From positions 1-18,771 of the forward strand of contig LSSL01005023.1 of assembly GCA_001953115.1 (NCBI GenBank): a stretch of 18,771 nt of DNA, written 5' to 3'. Under the pieces are notes generated by a model. The model was not told where the DNA came from. It saw only the letters and a list, made by a program, of their open reading frames with translations, and made no database searches. A program made the position numbers and the translations under genes. Positions 9,435 to 18,771 of the stretch are shown one piece after another. Source of the DNA: Smittium mucronatum. Taxonomy: Eukaryota; Kickxellomycota; Harpellomycetes; Harpellales; Legeriomycetaceae. Positions within the stretch are counted from its first letter, which is position 1. Each line of letters starts with the position of its first letter.

Positions 9435-9975
9435 ATCAACTTTAGGAACGCGCTTTTAATCTATATCTTAAATTATCAGTAATTAAACACCATATTTCTA
9501 CTGGTCAAAAGTGGCAAAAAAAAAGCATTGATCCAATTGCCGAATAATTTATATGATGTAAAAAGTAGGGGTACGCAACAACCCTTTCCATCATCTCCCT
9601 GAATCGAATTTCAATAAACATAACATTTTTTCAGCCAATATACATGCGCAGCAATTGAAAATTCATATTGATTGGGTTAACTAGGAAATGTTAGCAGATA
9701 TTTGGCACTAATAGTAACCCAACATAGATACCAAATCCTAGAAAAGCTAAAGAGACAGTGATGGATATTTTAGAAGTGATTTGCGTTTTTATTACGCGAA
9801 ATTTATTCAAAGAAATTCTTGTAGAAGAGATGGCTGCGATATATAGCAATTCTATAATTTTCGATTTTGATGATTCATTATTATTTATGTCCTATACCAT
9901 TTAAAAACATAGCGCACCTCACTCTTTAATAACTTAACTCTTTATTTTCTAATATGCCTAACCCAATTCTCTATG
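9375..9975. other. Non-coding stretch
   Basis: Apart from the tail of the second peptide-like stretch (to 9434), I see nothing recognisable. Base composition is intermediate between the gene region and the desert that follows. Confidence 0.5.
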
Positions 9976-10004
9976 CTTTGGAGAAATTGTTATTCTCCCC
10001 AAAG
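9976..10004. repeat. Imperfect hairpin at edge of AT-rich block
   Basis: CTTTGGAGAA (9976-9985) pairs with TTCTCCCCAAAG (9993-10004) apart from a 2-nt C bulge, with a 7-nt loop. No T-run follows that would make it a terminator, and the role is unknown. Confidence 0.5.
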
Positions 10005-13000
10005 TATTTTAGTTTAAGAAGACTCATATATCAAAAACATTGGGCAAAAAGTTTAAAAAATATATGTTTAAAAAATACGTTAAATTTAAATTGAGGGGGT
10101 TTATTAGGTGTTATGGTGAGTTAATGATTCATCCCAAATTATTATTAAAAAAATTGAAGCTATCGGCATATAGTATAGAATTAATGAATTTGAATCAATA
10201 GCCTATAATAATATTTTAAGAATTGAAGCCCCTTGGTTTTGTATTAATTTTTTAGCAAAAATTTCATTAGCAGTAACATTGCAAACGATAATTTTTCCGA
10301 CTCAACTTTTAGCTTTATTTATATTTATCGGCTCTGGTCACTTTATTTTTACTTCTGCTATTTAATCATGAACTTGTACTTCAATTCGAATAATAAATAC
10401 CTTTACCTAAGTTTACTAACATTCGCTTTAATTATATTTATTAAAGTTTATGAAAAAATTAATTTTTGAAATTTTCTTGATTAGTATTTTTGAATTTGAA
10501 TTTCATTGGTTTTTAGGATGAGAAAATTTACCAAATCATTAATGCGATATTAAGCTATTTGAATTATTACTTCTGTTATAAAGAATCTAAGAGATAATAT
10601 TCCATCTATTTAAAAAAATTATCTTTTTGATATAACTTTATCCATATTTAAATGGCTAAAATTAGAATTTACATCGCTTGGATTATAATATTTAAAGATC
10701 GGGCTTTAAACTGTTTTTTCAATTATTTTCAATAATTACTTTAGCCTTTTCTTAAGCTTTTAATATTTTTCTAGAAATTTTGAGATTTTAAAGAAGAATC
10801 TCCTTTTTTTAAAAAAAAAATTAAATAATAATAATTTTTAAAAAAATGTTACTTCTGGTCTATAAATAATGGATCTATCACCTCTATATTTTTATTCGGG
10901 GTATAAAGGCTATCTAAAACTCTAAAATTCATATTCAATCCTTAATATTCACGAAATCGACATTTGGTATAAATATACACCGAGTATTTATACTCCATCT
11001 ATATTATTTTATGACTAAATCCTAAATTTTATGTATACTTTTCTGATTCCAAATATTTACATAAAATAATATCGTGTACCCTAAATCAGAAAAATATTCT
11101 GTAATTAACACGCATGCGGCCATAAAATAAAAATTTAACTCTATAATTTAATTTTTGGCATTTATTGAAAAAAGATCCTATTTTTCTTGGAATATCAATA
11201 TGAATATGTCTTATAATACTCATGAATGCTGATAACTCTATTTTTCTTAGCCTTTAAATAACAATAATAAGCATACCTTATTAAATGATAAAAAAAAATC
11301 TTGTAAGAATTTTTTTTTATTGGATGCTGTCTATATGTGATTTTTTTTTTAATGAGATTATAATAAATTTACGCTTCATATAAAAAATTATATTATTCAT
11401 ACTATTACTATTATTTAACGGAACAATGACATTGATCTTTTTAAAAAATATTATTTAATCAAATTTTAAAAATAAATTCCAGAATTTTTTGAAATATAAT
11501 TTTTTTATCTTATAAAGAACTATAAATTTTACTTGAAAAAGCGCAAATGAAAACAATAAGATGGGCTCTCTAGCTTTGATTGAAAACTGTTAGTTTTAAA
11601 ATTTAGAAACAGTAGTTCAATTATGTTTTTATTTATTGAAATAAAATTTTAAACATTATTGTAATAAATATTTGAGCTTTTTTTAGAACTTTTTTTTTTT
11701 TCTGTAATCAAATCAACATTAGATTATTTTTAATTTGAAATACTTTAAAGTATTATTAATAAAAAATATAATACGTTTATAAAGTAAATTTTTCAAATTT
11801 TATACTGTGTGAAACCATAGCGTTTTAATTATTTTGATAAAAGGGATTTTAAACCTTATATATAACTTTGAATTAAAAAATTCTGTCAAAATCGATTCCA
11901 AAACATAAATTTTGATAGAAAATATTATTCCAAAAATTAACCGAGTAATTTTATATTATTTTATTAAAGGATTATAAAAATTTTAGGGATATAAATTTGG
12001 GATATTTTATCCAATTACCGCTTTTCCGTAAAAAAATTCCTAATTTTAAATCTAAAAAAAAGTAATATGATTAGCAAATTTACTGTGGTATTTTTATAAT
12101 TTTTTTCTTATTTTAATTTCAGCCCATTCAATATTTAACAATAATTTATTATTTATCTATAAAAAAATTCTAATGAAAAAGCTCAAAATCACATTTAAAT
12201 AAAATTTATATTATTTTACAATAAAAGATTTTTATCAGTGCTATTGGAGCTTGGTGTATTTTTCCATAAAATTTTATATTTTTAGTTTTTATTTTTGAGA
12301 TTTTTTTTTTTAAGGTAAATTTATTCCAGAGTTAATAAAAAGCTAAATAAGCTAAATTAATGATATTTATCAACAACAGGATTATCCTTTCTAATTTGGG
12401 ATATTTAAAGTATTATAAGAGGATTGAAGTAAGAATATTTCAAAAAATATTCCATTTAGTACTAATCCTCATTATTTTTATGATATATTTCATCGGATTT
12501 TTAAATCTAAATATGATAAAAACTTCTTTGAGATTAATTTCAGAGGAATTTTCTAGAGAAATCTTAAAATAGACGGTTTTAACAAGGAAAAAGTTTATGA
12601 TTTTATGATTTTCATAATTAAATGTTTAAAAACATATTTTTTGACTAAAAAAATCGGTTTAAAGCACATTTATTTGAATTTAAATCCGAAAATTCAGAAT
12701 CAAAAATGTTAAGATAAAATTACTATAAATAAACAAAATTATCAAATCTTTAGGTTCGGCTAAAACTTTTCTTTTTTTCTTATTAAATTAAGGATATATT
12801 TTATCATTTTTATTAAAATAAAAATATCTGAATTTTGGGATATATCCTCTGATTTTTTTTTTAATTCATAAGGTATAAAAAAATATTTTTTTACTTAATT
12901 TTATTAAAAAAGGTCTGATTTTGGGTTGAGGTGTTTCGGAGTTTATTTTTATATAGAATTATAACAAATTATATTATTTTTCTTTTGTGAGTTTACTTTA

Positions 13001-13180
13001 AAAAAGTTTTTTTGATAATATTGGGATTTAATCATCAAAAAAATACTATTTCAAAGATAAAAATCCCTCAAATTTAATAATTTTCGAGAGAAGATCTAAA
13101 AAAAATCAAGTAAAACACAAAAATATTCACCCATGTAATTAAATTTACAAATAAAATATTCAGCGAAATGTCATTTATCA

Positions 13181-13203
13181 TTTATACTTTTATACTTTTA
13201 TAC
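13181..13203 (+). repeat. Short tandem repeat, 8-bp unit
   Basis: TTTATACT occurs twice, followed by a 7-bp partial third copy. Confidence 0.7.
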
Positions 13204-13810
13204 AGCCCTTACATTAAATATATCCGCAATTAAAGTTCTTTTAATTTAAAATTTGTTTTTTAATTGCTGAAAGCTTTTCACTAAAAATTATAAAACTGCC
13301 AATTTTAAAATATATAAATTTTTTATTATTATAAAAAATTATCAATATCAACTTAGAATGATTTTTTAACTTTCAATTTTTTACCAAAAAAATAACAAAA
13401 AAAAAGAGAGGAAGAGAAAAATCATAACTAGGAATATTAAATTTATTTCTTTCGAAAAATATTTTTTTTAACACTACATTTTACTCATTTTTTTCATAAA
13501 TTTATTAAGATTATTCGTAAACCCTGGGCATATTTTAGAAAATATTCTTGAAAATGAAAAAATAAAAATATAAACAGATGATTAAAATTCCGATTCATCT
13601 ATTATACAGGTTTTTTAAAATGATAATGTAAAAAAAATAGGGTTATTATTTTTTCTTTTTTTTGTAATGTATATCTTTAATTTTTAGCTTCTTGAAATAA
13701 ATATTATTATACTTATTACCTTTATAAAAAAATTTATGAATTTTTATGAATTTTAATTTATGTGTTTATTTATCCGATCGAAATTAGCGAAATAAAAAAA
13801 TGTAAAAAAA

Positions 13811-13828
13811 ATCAAAATCAAAATCAAA
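13811..13828 (+). repeat. Short tandem repeat, 6-bp unit
   Basis: Three exact copies of ATCAAA. Confidence 0.7.
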
Positions 13829-16785
13829 TATAGATATTTTAACTATATTTAATTCACCTCGTTATAATTAATGAAATTTTTTTCTATTAAAATTAACTAT
13901 ATATACCTTTTTAAATATAGTATCTATATAAGACTAAATATTACAACTTGATTCTATGAAAATTCAGAAAAATGCTTTTTTTAGGCCTATTTGCGAGATA
14001 AATACATATCTTAGGGGGGCTATAAATTAAATATTTTTATTTATATAATCGATTCTTATTGAACAAAGATTTTATGGCATACCTTGTTTCGAAAAATTTC
14101 CAGGAATTTTTTTTATCCAATAATATTGAAAATTTATGTTAAAAAAATTAAGCTGATATAAATTCCATTTAAATTCCTAATTAGGGTATCAGAAAAAATA
14201 AAATGCCTTTTTATTTTGTTCTATAGAAAAGAATAAATTTAATCGCTGAATTATCCAGTAAAATTGGTATTCAAAAAAAAATCTCTCTTTATTAAGAATC
14301 ACCCATATGTTTTTTTTATTAAGAAATTTTATTTGTAGGTAACCGCAGTGAAAATTATGAGAAAAAGATTTAGAGAAAAAATAATTGAATTATTAGAAGG
14401 AATATGCATATTAGTGTTATTATATTTTCCTTTTGTATCCTGGATGTGTGTCTAAGGTACAGAAATTTATAATCTCTAATCTATATACACCGCAATGAAT
14501 TATATCGAATATTTTGGTCAATCAGGTAAAAATATCGACATAAATTAAGCTTGAAATCACGTGCAAAAAAGCCAATTGAGAAGTATATTTACACGCTAGA
14601 TAATATTTTTAAAAATTTATAAGTGGTGAAATAGAGCTATACAATTCGATGTCTCTGTTACGAATTTTCTAAAAAAATCGGTAAAACAATGAAAAAATAT
14701 TTAATAACTAAGTATAACTTTTTTTGCTGTTGGTTTACCAGCCCGATATATTTTCTTTATTTCACTTCTATATCATATTATCTCTAGTGTAGAATTTTTA
14801 TTAATCAAATCTATGTTATGCTTGGAATAGACTTTAACAATAATTATGTATTTTTTTCATTTATTAATATTTACTTCCTAAAACCAAAAGCTAAAACATA
14901 ATTTTTTTAATTTTTAAAATACTGAATTAAAATAAATAAATATTAATTTGAAAATTAATATAGTTAATTTTAAATTTATTCGTATAATATTTTATTGGAA
15001 ATCGGTTTAAAATTTCCGTGAAATGCTATAAAAATATATATGTGTCATTATTTTGGTTAAAAGATTTCTGAAAAAGCATATAGTTAAAAGTATTTTGATT
15101 AAAAAAATATTCTCTGGTGTAATTTTTGTTGAATACGAACTAGATTGTTACATGATATACCAAATTGAAAAAAACACTCCAATATTTTTTTAGGTATTTA
15201 TGATTCTAGAGTTATACTCTTCCGGATTTTAAGATATAAAAAAAAAATTATTTTTTACTAATAATGATTATTTCCTATTCACATTAAAATTATGAAAATA
15301 TTAATTTTCATAAAATTTGTTTGTTTTGGAGATTTTTATAACTAAATAAACATTTAGAATGAAATTTAGCTTTAAATATAAATAATGAACGAAAATTCAA
15401 ATTTCTTCTGGTTTAATTTTGACTCCAATGGTGAATAATAATATTTTTTTAAAAATTATTGACTGCTTTTACATATAATTTAGTATTTCTAGACATGATT
15501 TATATTAAATAAATAAAGATTATATTTAAATCAAAAATATATTATTTCCGTAATAAAAAATCATGAAATGCATCATATATCGGCTTTTTGGATATTTTAT
15601 GTTTTGAAATTTATAACTTACAATTTTTTTTAGTAAAATGAGTTTTAAAAAAACTTTAGTTTTTTTAATGATCATTTTAATAATTAGTATATCTATATGC
15701 GATCATTTTTGGGTAATTTTAGTAATTTTAAATTTTTTATCGCGATATAATAAAACTAAAATGACTAAAAATAATCAAAAGGTTATGACCCTTAGTTTCA
15801 AACAAAAAGATTGCAGTTTTTGCTGAAAAATAAAGATAAATTTATACTAGGTGCGATTTTTTTTAATTACTTGAATTTTTTTGATAAAAATAACGTTCTA
15901 AAAAAATTTTTCTTAGAAAAAGAATAGATCAAAAGCTATATTTTTCAAATTTTTAAAGAAAAAATGGTACGAAAAAAATCAGGAATACCTAAAAAACTAT
16001 TGAATTTCAATAAATATCTAAACTTCTAGAAATAGGATCCAAAAACGCATATTATTAATTATTTTTAAATAATAGTGACTAATCAGCAACGATTTTAAAA
16101 TTTTTTTTCGTTAAATCAAGTTATTTATATAATTATTCTTATTTTAATCTCCATAGTAAATATAAATTATTTAATTAGCACATTTTTTTGTAAATTAAAA
16201 TATTTATTTAGCATATATCGTAAACTTTTATAATTTTAAATATAATATAATTTTTTGATGCTCATTAACTTTATAGAATAAATTAGAATTTTTTTTTGTA
16301 TTTTTTTGAATTCTGGATAGTTTATTCAATGTATCTTATAAAAAATTTAAGTTTATTTTTTTGCAATTTTGAATGATTGGGTTAAAAGATAATAATTCTC
16401 AAAATAAAAAAAAACAAATTTCTTCACTAAAGTACTAAATTTTTTATCTTTTTGTCATTTAACTTCTATATTATTAAAACCTAGTCCAAATTCGATATAA
16501 TTTTTTTCATTAAAGATATCTTTGAAAATAAAATTTTAAAAAATTTATTGAAAAATTTACTAATTTGTTTTAATTTAGACTTTTTCATAAATACATGATC
16601 ATTTATAAATTATCATAATTTTTTATAAATTAAAAATTAATCGTACTCCAGAAAAATGTTCATACGAAAAACTTTTTTTAAAAAAAAATCCAATATTTTG
16701 GCTATTTATTATAAAAAAACAAATATGGTTGATTGATACTTTGGAAAAAAAAAATCAAAAACTTACTTTAAGTTAAAAATTATAG

Positions 16786-16801
16786 ATATATATATATATA
16801 A
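16786..16801. repeat. AT dinucleotide microsatellite
   Basis: Eight AT units, (AT)8, in the AT-rich desert. Confidence 0.8.
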
Positions 16802-17089
16802 CTTTCGATAATTCAGCTTAAAATTAGATTGGTTTTTCAAAATTAAAAAATTATTGATGGGGATTGATTTTTATTATTAAATATTAAAATATATTTTATT
16901 TTCAAGTGTTTTTTTTTTAAAAAAAAATACATAACAAAAATAAAAAAATAGGGGATATAATAGTTAAAAACAAAAAATTATTAATTACAAAAATAGTTAG
17001 ATGTCGTTTTAGTTTATCGACAAAAAATATTTCCACTAGTCTTTATTAAAAATATCAAAGAACTAAAGCTTTAATTCAGGGAAATTTAT

Positions 17090-17297
17090 GGTGACGTGAC
17101 TGGATGCCTATTTCCAATTTACTTCTAAGACATTTCGCATACTTTTTGGCCACTAATATTTTTCAATTAATTGCTTTTAGAAAAAGTGCATATTGCAATG
17201 AATTTTTTTTTTTACTGGTCTTTTGTTTTTTAATCTAGGATTGTAATAGGTTGGTTCAGTAGGCGAAATTCAATGTAGGCCTTCAGTCCTGACACCA
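17090..17297 (+). repeat. 208-bp dispersed repeat, copy B
   Basis: Direct-orientation partner of 9166-9374. Many differences are transitions, and this copy more often carries the A or T. Translated in the matching frames it still encodes DVTGCLFPIYF (then a stop) and, after TAATAG at 17244-17249, VGSVGEIQCRPSVLT, both close to the copy A peptides. It marks the right-hand end of the AT-rich desert. Confidence 0.85.
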
Positions 17298-17585
17298 AAT
17301 TTATAAATATTTAATTTTGAAAATTTAATTTTAGGTTTTAATAAAATATTTTTGAGCTATTTTCTCAGATAAAAGCATCTTATCTTATCTTATTTTTGCG
17401 GTGTAAAAGCGATTCATCTTTCACCATTTGAAACAATGAAAAATTAAGCTAATTTTTTTCCCATTTAAATTTTACCTCCTAAGAATGAAATACCTTGCCG
17501 TGATTTAGGGGCTTAATTTTGTACTTTTTGAAATATTATTAACTAAAATTCCACAAATAATTGCACCATTCTTGGTTACTGGTAG
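17298..17585. other. AT-rich spacer
   Basis: No gene seen. Contains a small tandem (ATCTT x3 at 17377-17391). Toward the right end base composition becomes gene-like, and frames next to the following fragment also give protein-like words. The true left edge of that fragment is therefore uncertain. Confidence 0.4.
17377..17391 (+). repeat. Short tandem repeat, 5-bp unit
   Basis: Three exact copies of ATCTT. Confidence 0.7.
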
Positions 17586-18054
17586 TGGAGAAAGCGCATA
17601 GCGATTCGGAATACAGCTGTTTCAGAGGAGGACCATATCCGAAAAGGAGGAACAGATAGTTTAGCACAGCTGAAAAATGTTCTAGCACCAATTCCAGTGT
17701 TTGAAAGTCAGACAGATCTCATCGTCCAACAAACATTTGTTATAAAGCCATTTCTATCAATCATAAATTTGTATATGAGCCTAATTTTATTAATCCTGTT
17801 AGAGGCGGACTCTGATTGGGAGCTAATTAGCTTTGATGAACCATTTTTCGTTGAAAAAGAGTTTAATTCATGACTGAATGGATACTCATTCATCTAGCCT
17901 ATTTGAAGAAATTCCAGATTGGGTCTTTCAGTTGTTAGATTGCGTCCTTTTTTCATAGGTACCCAGAAATTATTCCGGAATAGGAGCTTATTGTAGTTAT
18001 GACTATAGTATTTTGTATTCATCTTTTTTTTTTTTAAATATTTTTTTAGTGTAG
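17586..18054 (+). pseudogene. Broken coding-like fragment of unknown family
   Basis: Base composition rises sharply above the surrounding desert. Frame 1 (17586-17873) is open for 95 codons with no early ATG. It contains HIRKGGTDSLAQLKNVLAP, then VFESQTDLIVQQ, a hydrophobic segment, and the acidic ADSDWELISFDEPFFVEKEF before TGA at 17871. Four bases later the next frame opens at ATG 17878 with MDTHSSSLFEEIPDWVFQLL. It hits TAG at 17956 and, in the same frame, continues VPRNYSGIGAYCSYDYS, running into poly-T and ending at TAG 18052. A TAG directly precedes frame 1 and could be a splice acceptor. The pattern fits a gene remnant with a frameshift and a stop, or an exon set whose introns I cannot place. 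No family was recognised. Its 3' end overlaps the left arm of the inverted repeat. Confidence 0.45.
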
Positions 18055-18093
18055 CAATTGATGAATTTATCATACAATAAAATTCCGTGGTAT
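17974..18093 (+). repeat. Inverted repeat, left arm
   Basis: Matches the reverse complement of 18651-18771 over about 120 bp at roughly 75-80% by eye. It contains a perfect 17-bp core (AGGAGCTTATTGTAGTT, 17982-17998) and a perfect 16-bp distal block (ACAATAAAATTCCGTG, 18074-18089). The arms keep the same order and almost the same internal spacing. Confidence 0.85.
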
Positions 18094-18650
18094 AAAAAAA
18101 TAATTTAAATTTCGCCTATCTAGTAATTATTAAAATTTTCATTCTACATAATATCCAATTTAATTGATAAAAAAATATTATACTGAAAAATAATCCTATT
18201 TTTATTTATACTCACAGTAAAGTTTGCCTAAATAAAATTACACATACCATTTTTGAACACTCAATAATTTTAATCTATATTTAACGCACTTAAAACACTG
18301 ATTTGTAAAATTAACGATGTTCCAAATAAATAAATTTTTCATAATTATTTCTAAAATCTTATTTTTTTACTATCTAAGACCTTTTTTTTGAATGTATATT
18401 AATTAGTTCCTAATGAATCCATACATGTTTTACACCGTAAATAACTAAATTGGTGAGGTAACTGCTTGTTTTAGGAAGGTGGAATCATAAATATTTTTTA
18501 AAAAAAACTTGCAATTTTTTTTCATAGTATTTTCTCTTAGGAACACCCCCTCATAAAATATTTTATGTAAAAATTTTTTTGATTTGAAAAAAAAATTCTT
18601 TGCGATGATTTCAAATTTTCAATAATTCCAGGTTTTTTTTTTTTTTTTTT
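18094..18650. other. Spacer between inverted-repeat arms
   Basis: 557 bp of AT-rich sequence without a gene, ending in a run of 18 T (18633-18650). The left arm is followed by an A-rich run as well, so both arms have poly-A on the same relative side (after ACAATAAAATTCCGTG...). Confidence 0.6.
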
Positions 18651-18771
18651 GTATCACGGAATTTTATTGTAAGATAACGTCATTAAAAACTATACTAAAA
18701 AATTTGAAAAAAAGAAAAAGATGTATAGAAAAGACTATTATCCTAACTACAATAAGCTCCTCTGCTGGACT
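18651..18771 (-). repeat. Inverted repeat, right arm (cut by window end)
   Basis: Reverse-complement partner of 17974-18093. The core lies at 18745-18761 and the distal block at 18655-18670. The arm reaches the last base, so its outer limit is unknown. Read on the minus strand it retains GAYCS followed by a stop, where the left arm reads GAYCSYDYS. It is thus a diverged copy of the same, possibly once coding, sequence. Confidence 0.85.

Larger units (their letters stand above)
10005..17089. other. About 7-kb extremely AT-rich gene desert
   Basis: By eye well above 80% A+T, full of A and T runs and TAA/TTA, with G+C confined to scattered short words. No open frame exceeds about 70 codons, and the longest two (12360-12572 and 15638-15826) are of the size expected by chance at this stop density. 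No splice-consistent exon series, tRNA, rRNA or recognisable domain was seen. It could be heavily mutated transposon DNA (RIP-like decay), an AT-rich isochore or a centromere-like region. The sequence alone does not decide. Confidence 0.7.

Noticed and set aside
12360..12572. 70-codon ATG-initiated open frame in the AT-rich desert
   Set aside because: At about 10% stop codons per position (my rough estimate for this composition), one such frame is expected by chance in the block. The product is Ile/Leu/Phe/Lys-rich with no motif.
15638..15826. 62-codon ATG-initiated open frame in the AT-rich desert
   Set aside because: Same reasoning. The hydrophobic start mirrors the T-rich DNA and there is no supporting context.
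17708..17893. 61-codon minus-strand frame
   Set aside because: It lies opposite the more coding-like plus-strand fragment at 17586-17873, with Ser/Asn-rich content typical of an antisense shadow.
17400..18438. 10-bp inverted match CGGTGTAAAA / TTTTACACCG
   Set aside because: Too short, and the flanks do not extend the match.
1..18771. tRNA, rRNA, CRISPR arrays and prokaryotic operon signals
   Set aside because: No cloverleaf with A and B boxes, no rRNA-like sequence and no regularly spaced repeats were seen. The spliceosomal introns make the window eukaryotic.

Overview
The window is nuclear DNA of a eukaryote, most likely a fungus. Two genes carry short spliceosomal introns (68-104 nt, GT...AG), the protein sequences read as fungal, and the DNA is AT-rich throughout. 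SEC61 has a fungal-type C-terminus and MSH4 a compact intron-rich structure. An early-diverging, AT-rich lineage (zygomycete-grade) is my guess, but the sequence alone does not settle it.

Layout: (1) 1-1173 has no intact gene. Within it, 573-860 keeps one reading frame with reverse-transcriptase-like motifs broken by stops, probably a dead retroelement. (2) 1174-2112 (+) is an intronless PER1/PGAP3-type GPI lipid-remodelling protein of the ER. (3) 2964-6424 (+) is MSH4, the meiotic MutS homologue. I rebuilt it as eight exons giving 962 residues, with all splice phases closing. (4) 6623-8211 (-) is SEC61, the ER translocon channel, convergent with MSH4 and rebuilt as three exons (473 residues). 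Its first intron appears to split the ATG start codon. A TATA box lies upstream at 8354-8361. (5) 8362-9975 holds no intact gene, but it contains protein-like shreds and one copy of a 208-bp repeat. (6) About 10.0-17.09 kb is an extremely AT-rich gene desert. (7) 17090-17297 is a second, direct copy of the 208-bp repeat, so the desert lies between two related sequences about 7.9 kb apart. (8) 17586-18054 is a broken coding-like stretch. (9) 17974-18093 and 18651-18771 form an inverted repeat that runs off the end of the window.

The three real genes do not form a pathway. PER1 and SEC61 are ER housekeeping membrane proteins, and MSH4 acts in meiotic crossover formation. The rest looks like accessory, transposon-derived or mutation-eroded DNA. 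I found no clearly new biological system. The observations most worth a second look are the split start codon of SEC61, two SUMO-interaction-like motifs in the MSH4 N-terminal tail, altered ATPase motifs in MSH4, and the paired repeats around and beyond the AT-rich block.
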